A DNA stretch of 42,096 nt, from contig JAITGS010000133.1 of NCBI GenBank assembly GCA_031280435.1, positions 1-42,096 on the forward strand. Direction: 5' to 3'. Positions 34,699-41,981 of the stretch are shown here, piece by piece. A program made the translations under genes and the position numbers. The notes under the pieces were generated by a model, which saw nothing but the letters and a program-made list of their open reading frames with translations, ran no database searches and was not told where the DNA came from. This stretch comes from Tannerellaceae bacterium. GTDB taxonomy: Bacteria; Bacteroidota; Bacteroidia; Bacteroidales; Tannerellaceae. Position 1 is the stretch's first letter. Every line of letters begins with the position of its first letter.

Positions 34699-34733
34699 TG
34701 TGCTGCCACGGGAAGTGGCGGCACATTTTTTTT
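34699..34733 (+). terminator. Strong intrinsic terminator
   Basis: Eleven-base stem TGTGCTGCCAC (34699-34709) with GTGGCGGCACA (34715-34725), one G-T pair, a 5-nt loop and eight T (34726-34733). It would end the transcript from the 33358-33387 promoter, about 1.34 kb, which contains array D but no clear large gene. Confidence 0.9.
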
Positions 34734-34823
34734 GGTGTGCCGAGCCGCCTCAGCAGGCAGCCGGGCTAAGCGCCATGCCGGAAAAGTTATCAACAATTGG
34801 AGGTACAAAAAAGAAAGTGTCTT

Positions 34824-34831
34824 TATATTTG
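34824..34831 (+). promoter_or_regulatory. TAnnTTTG box of the LRR-DUF6261 unit
   Basis: TATATTTG matches the -7 box. The nearest TTG (34797-34799) is 24 bp upstream, longer than usual. It would start transcription near 34838 and read through the small basic ORF, the LRR gene, the repeat ORF and the DUF6261-like gene to the terminator at 37137-37182. Confidence 0.55.
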
Positions 34832-34862
34832 CAAAAGCTCAAAAAACACAAGATACAACAAG

Positions 34863-34964
34863 ATGAAAACATTTCGCAAAATACGTACAAAAGCACAGAA
34901 ACATCTCACAGATCCCCTGGCGATGACGACAGGGGGCTTAAGGCGTCCAAAGGCTGTTATCTAA
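34863..34964 (+). CDS. 33-residue basic peptide ORF in a leader
   Basis: ATG 34863 opens a 33-codon frame (MKTFRKIRTKAQKHL..., ending KAVI) 31 bp after a -7 box, with a strongly basic N-terminal half. A 11-codon ORF (35006-35041) overlaps the LRR start at 35031. No family is recognised. It could be a regulatory leader peptide or chance; there is no clear ribosome-binding site. Confidence 0.25.
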   Translation: MKTFRKIRTKAQKHLTDPLAMTTGGLRRPKAVI

Positions 34965-35030
34965 ACAAAAAACACAAACTTTTTTTCACTCACAAACTTC
35001 ACAGAATGACTTACGAAAACAACAAAAATC

Positions 35031-35657
35031 ATGGATTATAACGACGACAATTTAAACCCGCAGGCTGAACAGGCCCGCACAAAGGCTGATGACAATGCCG
35101 CGCAAGAGCCGTCAGCCACCGAACTCCTTGCGAAGCTGAAACCTGAAATGGATGAGGCAATGGGAGGCCGGGCGCTTGAGCAGTACGGCTTTGGCCAATG
35201 GAACATATCGGAGACGGATCTGAAAACCGACTGCATTATCGTTCCTGACGGCAAGCTATATGTGGGAGATTTTGCTTTTGCCGCCAACTGGAAGTTCGTG
35301 CAAACCGTACGGATGCCCGATTCGGTTGTGAAAATCGGAAGAGCCGCCTTTCTCGGTTGCTCTTCCTTATCATCCGTAACTATGCCGAATGTGCTGACTT
35401 CAATTGAAGACTATGCCTTTTGGGGCTGCATCTCCTTAACCTCAGTAACTTTCCCCGCGTCGCTTACCTCTATTGGAAGAGAGGCTTTCTACGGCTGCAC
35501 CTCCTTAAAATCAGTGACAATCCCCGCCTCGGTAACTTCAATAGGAGACTGTGCTTTTGCAGCCTGCCGTTCCTTAGCCTCAATAAGGATTCCCCGAGGG
35601 CTCGCTGCAATCGGAGAGCAGGCATTCCCGCCCGACGCATCCATCTACATAGTATAA
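35031..35657 (+). CDS. BspA-type leucine-rich-repeat protein without signal peptide
   Basis: A 208-residue protein with a charged N-terminus (about 1-75) and about four and a half LRR_5 repeats of 23 residues (about 98-200): pattern SLTSVTFPASLTSIGREAFYGC. BspA-like LRR proteins are often surface adhesins, but this one has no signal peptide or sorting domain, so it may act in the cytoplasm or be a remnant. The start at ATG 35031 follows a micro-ORF. It heads a probable operon with the repeat ORF and the DUF6261-like gene. Confidence 0.75.
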   Translation: MDYNDDNLNPQAEQARTKADDNAAQEPSATELLAKLKPEMDEAMGGRALEQYGFGQWNISETDLKTDCIIVPDGKLYVGDFAFAANWKFVQTVRMPDSVVKIGRAAFLGCSSLSSVTMPNVLTSIEDYAFWGCISLTSVTFPASLTSIGREAFYGCTSLKSVTIPASVTSIGDCAFAACRSLASIRIPRGLAAIGEQAFPPDASIYIV

Positions 35658-35682
35658 ACCCCCCGGAAAATCATTAGCGGAT

Positions 35683-36114
35683 ATGGAAATACAAACTCAA
35701 GCGGGCAAAAACAAAGGGCAGCTTACGATCGAAATTTTTCTGCGGCAAGGCCATACTTCCGGAACCCATTCGGAGGCTTCCGAAGGTCGGCGCTGCACCG
35801 TCCGGGAGATTGCCGAAGCTTCCGCAGGCGGTCGAACGGCCGTCCGAAAAGTCGCTGAAGCTTCCGAAGGCCGTCGGACAAACATCCGAAAAGCCGTGGA
35901 AATTTCCACAGGCCGTCGAACAGACATCCGAAAGATTCATGAAGCTTCCGAGGCTTATCGAATTATAGTCCGAAAGGAGATGGAATCTTCCGAAGGCTCA
36001 CGCACGGATGTCCGGAAGGCTTCGGAAATTTCAGAAGGCAAGTTTTTTCCGGCCTTTATGTGGCCCAAATTTTTGGGTGAGAAAGAAAACTATTGTTTCA
36101 ATCATTACAAATAA
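35683..36114 (+). CDS. 14-residue-repeat ORF between LRR and DUF6261-like genes
   Basis: A 143-residue frame that I do not recognise. It begins 25 bp after the LRR stop and ends 6 bp before the next start. Residues about 30-120 are seven 14-residue repeats of the form EASEGRRTDIRKxx, encoded by array E. Both ends are unique sequence. There is no signal peptide. The periodic charge could form a helix. It could equally be a non-coding array inside an operon whose frame is open because 42 is divisible by 3; the opposite strand is open too. Confidence 0.35.
   Translation: MEIQTQAGKNKGQLTIEIFLRQGHTSGTHSEASEGRRCTVREIAEASAGGRTAVRKVAEASEGRRTNIRKAVEISTGRRTDIRKIHEASEAYRIIVRKEMESSEGSRTDVRKASEISEGKFFPAFMWPKFLGEKENYCFNHYK
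35773..36045. repeat. Array E: seven 42-bp units with symmetric core
   Basis: Core octamers start at 35773, 35815, 35857, 35899, 35941, 35983 and 36025, exactly 42 bp apart. They read GAGGCTTC, GAAGCTTC, GAAGCTTC, GAAATTTC, GAAGCTTC, GAATCTTC and GAAATTTC. The change from GAAGCTTC to GAAATTTC alters both central bases and keeps the palindrome; at 35897-35908 it extends to TGGAAATTTCCA. Confidence 0.92.
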
Positions 36115-36120
36115 ATACTC

Positions 36121-37056
36121 ATGCTGAAAATTCTTCCTCACAGCAGACTATTAGACAGGTTATTAATCCCGGACTATGTGCAGTTCTTTGCCGACATCAA
36201 GATTGTGTTGGACGACAGGGTGGCAATGGTTCCCCGGATACAAGCGCTATGGAACGCACTGGCAACAATAGTTCGGCAACTCGACGAGAGCTTCATGTGG
36301 GCGTCCACAGAGCCCGAAACTAAGCGCCTGGCTAAGCTCGACACCGAGCGGGGAAACATGCTGATCCTTATTTTTAACAGCATACGCGACCTGAGCAGGT
36401 TCGCCGCCGATCCCGACATGCTGGAGTCGGGGCTGGCCCTCAGAGATATTACGGACAACTATGCGGACATCAAAACCGTTCCGTATCCAAGCAAAACGAC
36501 CATGATCATCAACATTGTGCAGGAGATGGAAAAGCCTGAGAATGCCGCTCACATCGCCCGCATCGGACAGTCGGCCAACCTGGCCATGCTGAAAGCCAAA
36601 AACCTGGAGTTCGAGAATCTTTATATTGTCCGGAACGAAACCATGTACGCACACCACATACACGGAAGCGTAAGCTCGCTGCGCAAGCATGTTACGGAAG
36701 CCTTCCGGCTGTTTTGCACCGCGGTGACGGGACTTGCCCTGACGGAAACCGACCCCGACCTCAAAGCCGAGCTGGATGCAATAATCGAACTCATGAACGC
36801 AGAAATCACCAAGGCCACAGCCGTACTCCACCGTCGCCTCGGCACTCTTAAAGCAAGAAAAGAAAAGGAGAAGGAGAGGGAAAAGGAGAAGGAGAGGGAA
36901 ATGGAGAGGCCGGCAGCCCAAAGCGATGCCGCCGCCCTGAGCCCGACAGCCGAAACCGTCGAAAACGCCGAAGAAAACATAGAGACTGCCGCGGACATCA
37001 GCGTCGAAGGCGCTAATACCCACACGGAGCCTCAAACGGACAGATCGCAGGAATAG
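36121..37056 (+). CDS. DUF6261-like protein
   Basis: A 311-residue, mainly helical, soluble protein without a signal peptide. The N-terminus (LPHSRLLDRLLIPDYVQFFADIKIVLDD) and the body with LYIVRNETMYAH resemble the Bacteroidetes DUF6261 family as I remember it, of unknown function. The C-terminus (about 245-311) is a low-complexity tail: KEKEREKEKERE, encoded by an 18-bp repeat (36862-36909), then an acidic Ala/Glu/Thr-rich end. It is followed by a terminator. Confidence 0.55.
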   Translation: MLKILPHSRLLDRLLIPDYVQFFADIKIVLDDRVAMVPRIQALWNALATIVRQLDESFMWASTEPETKRLAKLDTERGNMLILIFNSIRDLSRFAADPDMLESGLALRDITDNYADIKTVPYPSKTTMIINIVQEMEKPENAAHIARIGQSANLAMLKAKNLEFENLYIVRNETMYAHHIHGSVSSLRKHVTEAFRLFCTAVTGLALTETDPDLKAELDAIIELMNAEITKATAVLHRRLGTLKARKEKEKEREKEKEREMERPAAQSDAAALSPTAETVENAEENIETAADISVEGANTHTEPQTDRSQE

Positions 37057-37136
37057 TAATGTACAGGCCAAGCTACTCCCGACAAGACGGGAGTTACACG
37101 AAATTTGGTTTAGTCTAATAGTTAGTTACAATCAGT

Positions 37137-37182
37137 GAGGGGCTATCTTGCCGGTGATCGGTAGGATAGCCTCAATTTTTTT
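37137..37182 (+). terminator. Terminator after the DUF6261-like gene
   Basis: GGCTATC (37141-37147) pairs with GATAGCC (37165-37171), with further GAG/CTC pairing and a T run (37176-37182). It is nearly the same hairpin as at 37717-37760. Confidence 0.8.
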
Positions 37183-37285
37183 CAACATCGTGATTTGTAA
37201 TCCGAAAAAGACATATATTAGCGGCTTCAGAAGAGGAAACCGTATTGGATGACCCCATAGTATTAACAAATAAATTTTAAGCATT

Positions 37286-37672
37286 ATGAAACAGAAAAAG
37301 CATTTACTAATCCTGGCGATTGCATTGTTCCTGCCGCTGTTTTCCTGCACGACGGAGTCCGAAGCCGACCATCTCACCTCCGGAGTCTGGAAGCTGAGCT
37401 ACGTTGAAGCTCTCGGAGTTCAGCAAACCACTACCGAGATCGACATGGAGTTCAGCATCTCCTTCAAGACCGACGGAACCTGGTCGGGGGCAATCACCAT
37501 GGAAAACACCCTCACGACGGAGAACGGCACATACACGCGCTCCGGCTCTACCCTGACCATCAAAGGCTCAGAGGAGACCATGGTCTGGTCAATAAAGACT
37601 TTGACAAAGAGTGAGCTGATCGTCGACTTTAATTCCGAGGGTGTAACAACCGTGTGGGCCTTCAAACATTGA
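37286..37672 (+). CDS. Small lipocalin-like lipoprotein
   Basis: A 128-residue lipoprotein: basic start MKQKK, a hydrophobic stretch and lipobox LFSC (Cys21). The mature part has LTSGVWKLSYVEALG, SFKTDGTWSGAI, ENGTYTRSGSTLTIKG and the closing WAFKH. This pattern of short strands resembles lipocalin-like or DUF5004-type Bacteroidetes lipoproteins. The ligand and role are unknown. It is flanked by two nearly identical terminator hairpins. Confidence 0.75.
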   Translation: MKQKKHLLILAIALFLPLFSCTTESEADHLTSGVWKLSYVEALGVQQTTTEIDMEFSISFKTDGTWSGAITMENTLTTENGTYTRSGSTLTIKGSEETMVWSIKTLTKSELIVDFNSEGVTTVWAFKH

Positions 37673-37716
37673 TTAGCGAGTTTGCAGCTTAGCTCATTGT
37701 AGCTTCTGCTATTGCA

Positions 37717-37760
37717 GGGGGGCTATCTTGCCGGAGGCGGTGGGATAGCCTCCCTTTTTT
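37717..37760 (+). terminator. Terminator after the small lipoprotein
   Basis: GGGGGGCTATC (37717-37727) pairs with GATAGCCTCCC (37744-37754) with one mismatch, followed by six T (37755-37760). It lies between this gene and convergent yidD. Confidence 0.85.
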
Positions 37761-37770
37761 GCGCCGGCCT

Positions 37771-38037
37771 CTATCGGGGCGGCGGCACCGGATCGTAACC
37801 CTGACCTCCCCAGGGATTGCAGCGCGCTATGCGCTTTATCGCCAGCCATAGCCCTCTGAACGGCCCGTGCAGCTTCAGCGCCTGCACGGCATACTCCGAG
37901 CAGGAGGGCTCGAAGCGGCAGGAGGGCGGCTTCAGCGGCGATATGCAGTATCGGTAGACGTAAATGGGGCCGAGGAGGATGCCGGTGAGGATAGCCCTCA
38001 GCCCGCGGAGCAGCTGTCGGAGGCAGCGCCGGCTCAT
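37771..38037 (-). CDS. yidD: Membrane protein insertion efficiency factor YidD
   Basis: An 88-residue YidD protein that helps membrane-protein insertion. Motifs: [27 protein letters not shown], then [17 protein letters not shown], with the usual Cys residues. The start overlaps the rnpA stop (ATGA), the normal genomic pairing. Confidence 0.95.
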   Translation of the reverse strand: MSRRCLRQLLRGLRAILTGILLGPIYVYRYCISPLKPPSCRFEPSCSEYAVQALKLHGPFRGLWLAIKRIARCNPWGGQGYDPVPPPR

Positions 38038-38438
38038 AGCTTCCGGATAAGGAGGGCAAGGCCCTTGGCTATGGCGGCGTCTATGGTTCGGAAGGGCAGC
38101 TTCTCTTTGGTGAGGTACATGAAGGAGATGCAGAGCGATCGGTTGCCGTCGGCTATGTGCGCCGCGAGGGCGTGCTTGCGGAGGCGATAGGATTCGCGTA
38201 TGCGCCGCTTGATGTAGTTGCGTGCGTTGGCTCTGCGGAGATTCCTCTTGGAGACGGCGGTGATGATGGAGACCGACGGCTGCCCTGCTGCTTCGGTGCA
38301 GAGGTAAATGAGTTTGAAGGGGAAGGAGCGGACGGATTGGCCCTGCTTGTAGAGCTGCTCTATGCTGCGCTGAAGCCTCAGGCGCTCTGATTTGCGCAGG
38401 GTGTTGGCCGGCTCGGCGGTCGGAGGCTTAGTCTCCAT
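38034..38438 (-). CDS. rnpA: Ribonuclease P protein component
   Basis: A 134-residue basic protein that binds the RNase P RNA in tRNA 5' processing. The RNR motif region is clear: [22 protein letters not shown]. It overlaps hemD by 11 bp and yidD by 4 bp. rpmH and dnaA, frequent neighbours in other bacteria, are not in this window. Confidence 0.95.
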   Translation of the reverse strand: METKPPTAEPANTLRKSERLRLQRSIEQLYKQGQSVRSFPFKLIYLCTEAAGQPSVSIITAVSKRNLRRANARNYIKRRIRESYRLRKHALAAHIADGNRSLCISFMYLTKEKLPFRTIDAAIAKGLALLIRKL

Positions 38439-39201
38439 CCTTGCCGGCTCCGGCTTCGAGTTCGCGCTTCAGATAGAGCTCGAGCGCCGCCGGCATGGAT
38501 GGGGCTTCGGCCGTAGGGGCTTCGAAGTCGAGCCGGAGGCCGGCCTCGGTGACTGCCTTCGCTGTGGCGCTGCCGAAGCAGCCGATGCGGGTGTCGTCTT
38601 GCTTGAAGTCGGGGAAATTCTTGAGCAGCGAGGCTATCCCTTGCGGACTGAAGAAGAGAAGCATGTCGTAGTCGAACATCGCACCGGCAGGGAAGTCGTT
38701 ACTGACCGTGCGGAACATGACTGCCTTGCTGTATTTGATTTTCTTGGCATCGAGCAGCACAAAGAGGTCGTTCTTGTGCGTATCGGATACGGGAACGAGG
38801 TAAGTCTCCTTGGGATGTTTGCTTATGATGGCCATCAGATCTTCCGTCTTGCCCGACAGGCCGTAGAAAATCTTGCGCTTGCGGTATACTATGTACTTCT
38901 GAAGGTAGTTGGCCACGGAGTCGGTGGTGCAAAAGTATTTCATCGTCTCGGGTATCGTTACCCGCAGCTCCTTGCACAGATCGAAGAAGTGCTCTATGGC
39001 GGTTCGGGCCGTGAAGACCACTGCGGAATAGTCGAGTATGGAGATGCGCTGCTGCCTGAAGTCTCTTGCGGACAAGGCTTCTACTTTTATCAGAGGCCTG
39101 AACTCCATATTGAGCCCATATTTTTCGGCAATGCCGAAATAGGGAGATTTTTCATCGGGTTGGGGTTGCGATACTAATACGTTCCTTGTTTTTAATGCCA
39201 T
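38428..39201 (-). CDS. hemD: Uroporphyrinogen-III synthase
   Basis: A 257-residue enzyme that closes hydroxymethylbilane into uroporphyrinogen III. HemD sequences are divergent; the call rests on the two-domain pattern, VLVSQPQP at the start, ILDYSAVVFTARTAIEHFFDLC, and FFSPQGIASLLKNFPDF with GCFGSATAKAVTEAG near the end. It lies between DUF4271 and rnpA, as in Bacteroidales. Other haem genes are not here. Confidence 0.88.
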   Translation of the reverse strand: MALKTRNVLVSQPQPDEKSPYFGIAEKYGLNMEFRPLIKVEALSARDFRQQRISILDYSAVVFTARTAIEHFFDLCKELRVTIPETMKYFCTTDSVANYLQKYIVYRKRKIFYGLSGKTEDLMAIISKHPKETYLVPVSDTHKNDLFVLLDAKKIKYSKAVMFRTVSNDFPAGAMFDYDMLLFFSPQGIASLLKNFPDFKQDDTRIGCFGSATAKAVTEAGLRLDFEAPTAEAPSMPAALELYLKRELEAGAGKDGD

Positions 39202-39920
39202 AAAGCCAACTGGTCAATAATGTTATACATATATTTAAGTCCTTCATACAAAAAGAAGAAGGGGAGAAGTTCCTGGCCGCAAAGGTACAACAAAATATAC
39301 ATGATGCCTACACTTCTGACATCAAATATACGTACCGTCTTGTAAATCATCAGCGTTCGCCAGCCTGCGAACATGGCCGCGAACAGTATCAGCGCCATTG
39401 TTTCGCCCCGCCCGGCAAATGATACCCACAGCACGGGCACGTACAGCAGAACGCCCCAAAGGGCCATGGAGGCGGTATAGCTTACCTGCCAATTACGGTA
39501 GCGGTCGGGCTTGATGAAGATGGAGCCCAGCGTGGCGTACATTAGGCGCTTGAACATATAAAAGATGAGCAGCAGCAGCAGGATGGACATTATCACTCCC
39601 AAGTTGGCCATCGCGCCCGAACGGCTGCCCGTAAGATTCAGGTGGCGGCTGAACCGGAAGATGGCCAGAGAGCTGAGAAAGAGGCTCTGGAACACCATGA
39701 AGCTGCGGAAGACGCTCTCGTTGCCGCTCACCTCCTCAAACAGGCTCTGCCTGTCTTTGGCATGGATGACGTCGCGCACCATTTTGTTGAACAAACGATA
39801 ATTGTTGTGGAATACCACCGAAAACATCAGTAGTAAACAAAACAGGAGGGCGAAAATCAGGTCGTTAATGATTTGCCCCTCCCACAGTTGGATTCCTGCA
39901 TACCCTTCGAAACCTTGCAT
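39192..39920 (-). CDS. DUF4271 membrane protein
   Basis: A 242-residue membrane protein with about six to seven hydrophobic segments (for example 22-42, 82-98, 108-128, 150-170). It matches the DUF4271 family, of unknown function, found next to hemD. I start at ATG 39920: the longer frame begins with a TTG that lies inside the promoter's own TTTG box. It overlaps hemD by 10 bp. Confidence 0.8.
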   Translation of the reverse strand: MQGFEGYAGIQLWEGQIINDLIFALLFCLLLMFSVVFHNNYRLFNKMVRDVIHAKDRQSLFEEVSGNESVFRSFMVFQSLFLSSLAIFRFSRHLNLTGSRSGAMANLGVIMSILLLLLIFYMFKRLMYATLGSIFIKPDRYRNWQVSYTASMALWGVLLYVPVLWVSFAGRGETMALILFAAMFAGWRTLMIYKTVRIFDVRSVGIMYILLYLCGQELLPFFFLYEGLKYMYNIIDQLALWH

Positions 39921-39941
39921 ATTTAATGTCTGTTTTTGCTG

Positions 39942-39969
39942 CAAAGGTAGTGTTTAAACCGTGGCTCAA
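39942..39969 (-). promoter_or_regulatory. Promoter of DUF4271-hemD-rnpA-yidD
   Basis: On the minus strand TACCTTTG (39942-39949) matches the -7 box, with TTG (39967-39969) 17 bp upstream. Transcription near 39935 gives a short leader before ATG 39920. This rules out the TTG start at 39944. Confidence 0.65.
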
Positions 39970-40047
39970 GGCTTTCAGGCCTCCAGTCTTGCAATTTTGG
40001 GCATATATATCCGTAAAGACTCCTTAAAAGGAAAAAATGGGGCGCCC

Positions 40048-40425
40048 TTGGCACTGTATCAACACCCAAAAAAAAATTTAGAGATTTTAAGGAATGGCGT
40101 TAATGAGCGACGACTTTCCGGAGCCATCGACACAGTGTCGGTGGGCCCAAATAATTGTCGCACGCCACTGAAACGGTTTCAGTGGGCCCAGACAATTGTC
40201 GCAGGCCATCGAAACGGTTTCAGTGGCGCCAGACAATTGTCGCACGCCATCGAAACGGTTTCAGTGGCGCCAGACAATTGTCGCAAGCCACTGAAACGGT
40301 TTCAGTGGCGTGCGACAATTATTTGGGCCCATCGACACTGTTTCAGTGAGGTCGGAAAGTCGTCGCTCATTAACGCCATTCCTTAAAAATTCTAATTTTT
40401 TTTTAGGGAATTGATACAATGTCAA
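40048..40425. repeat. Array F inside a 378-bp inverted-repeat element
   Basis: The whole element is symmetric about 40236.5. A 36-bp arm (40085-40120) is perfectly repeated in inverse at 40353-40388; a second 42-bp arm (40133-40174) matches 40299-40340 with one mismatch; the ends TTGGCACTGTATCAA and TTGATACAATGTCAA are also related. The centre is a tandem array with units at 40130, 40171, 40212, 40253, 40294 and 40335 (41 bp), carrying dyads such as CACTGAAACGGTTTCAGTG and CGACAATTGTCG. The first unit has GACACAGTGTC where others have GAAACGGTTTC, a symmetric double change. No transposase or obvious target duplication was seen. The rest of 39970-40547 holds no gene. Confidence 0.95.
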
Positions 40426-40547
40426 CGTGGCCGGGACGGAATCGTCCGATCGCAACCAATGGCCGGCTACTCTCATAGCGCCGGCCGGCACAAATCCTTA
40501 TCTTCGCCGCCGGAATACCCTAAAAAAATTTACACATTATATTATAT

Positions 40548-41570
40548 ATGAAAACAATAAAAATTCTCGGCAGAGAGGAAATAGCCTTAACGGAGGCCCC
40601 GGCCCCGGCGCTGAAGGCCGGCGAAGCGCTGTTGCGAGTGGAGTACGCCGGCTTTTGCGGCTCGGATTTGAATACTTATCTGGGGAAAAATTCTATGGCG
40701 AAGATGCCCGTTGTGCCCGGTCACGAAATAGGCGCCAGGGTGCTGCAAGCCGGAGAGGGAGCTCCGGCGCACATAGTCGAGGGATGCGCATGCACGGTTA
40801 ATCCCTACACAGCCTGCGGGATATGCCCATCCTGCCTGAAGGGGAGGCCCAATGCCTGCCGCGACAACCGCACGCTGGGAGTGCAGCGCGACGGGGCCAT
40901 GAGCGAACTCATAGCCGTGCCCTGGGAAAAAGTTATAGCCGACAGGGGAATATCGCCGCTGCATTTTGCCTTGGTCGAGCCCTTGAGCGTTGGCTTCCAT
41001 GCTGTTGCCCGCGCGGCTGTGACCGACGTCGACAGCGTTGCGGTGATAGGCTGCGGAATGATAGGCATGGGAGCCATCCTGCGTGCGGCCCTCCGCGGAG
41101 CCTGCGTGATTGCCCTCGATCTCGACGATGACAAGCTGGCCGTGGCCCGCGAGTTCGGCGCATCGTTCACGGTCAAAGTCTCGGAAGGTGGTGTGGAACA
41201 AAGGCTTGCGGAGATAACAAGCGGTGCCATGCCCGACGTTTGCATAGAGGCTTCGGGCTCGCCGGCTGCCTGTCTGACCGCCCTTGCCTGCACCGGATTC
41301 TGCGGCCGTATGATTTGCATTGGCTACGCGCCTTCGGAGGTTCCGCTGCCAACCAAGGTGGTAGTGCAAAAGGAGTTAGACCTCCGCGGCTCCCGAAACG
41401 CCCTGCCCGAGGACTTCCGGGCCGTCATGGCCTGCCTGCGGAGCAATCGCTTCCCCGTCGGCAAGCTCATCTCCGCCGTCTATCCTCCCGAACAGGCCGC
41501 CGACGCCATGGCAAAATGGGCCGGCGCCCCCTCTAAGGTGTTCAGAATGATGCTGAAATTCGGGGAATAA
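40548..41570 (+). CDS. Zinc-binding medium-chain alcohol dehydrogenase
   Basis: A 340-residue MDR-family polyol or sugar-acid dehydrogenase. Catalytic zinc ligands are Cys37 (GFCGSD) and the PGHE region; the structural zinc site is CGICPSCLKGRPNAC. The NAD-binding Rossmann motif is VIGCGMIGMGA (about 166-176), followed by ALDLDDDKLAVAREFGA, where the Asp suggests NAD preference. It resembles sorbitol, galactitol-1-phosphate or galactonate dehydrogenases; the substrate cannot be decided. It stands alone after the inverted-repeat element. Confidence 0.88.
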   Translation: MKTIKILGREEIALTEAPAPALKAGEALLRVEYAGFCGSDLNTYLGKNSMAKMPVVPGHEIGARVLQAGEGAPAHIVEGCACTVNPYTACGICPSCLKGRPNACRDNRTLGVQRDGAMSELIAVPWEKVIADRGISPLHFALVEPLSVGFHAVARAAVTDVDSVAVIGCGMIGMGAILRAALRGACVIALDLDDDKLAVAREFGASFTVKVSEGGVEQRLAEITSGAMPDVCIEASGSPAACLTALACTGFCGRMICIGYAPSEVPLPTKVVVQKELDLRGSRNALPEDFRAVMACLRSNRFPVGKLISAVYPPEQAADAMAKWAGAPSKVFRMMLKFGE

Positions 41571-41582
41571 GAGGCGGCAGCG

Positions 41583-41981
41583 CTATGGCTCAAGCTTTTG
41601 CGCCTTAGCCCTCCTCTGCCTTTTGTTGTATACAAAAAAACCGGAGATGAGAATGAAGGTGGTGAAGAGGCCCAAAAGAAAGACAAAGAGGTCGGAGAAG
41701 GGGCCTATAAAGGGCCGGTAGGCCCGTCCCACATGAATCTCGAGGCATGTGTGCCACAAGGAGATACGCCCTTTCCTTATGGCCTCCGGCATTGCTGCAA
41801 ACTCGGCGCCCGAGGATGTTTCCGCTCCCGAATCGTATTTAAATATTATGGTCTTGCCGCCGAAGTCATTGCTGTAACCGCTGATTTGGTTGTCGAAAAG
41901 CGGACGGCCCTGCGATGGTATCTCGCTCACGGTTGTGCCTTTATAACAGTCGGTTATCAGGCCCGATTCGCGGTTCCAGGG
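41583..41981 (-). pseudogene. C-terminal fragment of a PepSY-type membrane protein
   Basis: The frame runs from a stop at 41982-41984 to the stop at 41583 and reads NRESGLITDCYKG at its start, then IPSQGRPLFDNQISGYSNDFGG, an amphipathic segment LEIHVGRAYRPF and a final membrane segment (FLLGLFTTFILISGFFVY). This looks like the end of a PepSY-associated TM protein of Bacteroidales. No natural start is seen: the only candidate is GTG at 41930, which would drop coding-like sequence. Truncation by an insertion near 41980 is inferred. Confidence 0.5.

Noticed and set aside
39961..40491. Repeat peptides on both strands through array F as a gene
   Set aside because: The same peptide wording appears on both strands because the element is an inverted repeat; no start signals are visible.
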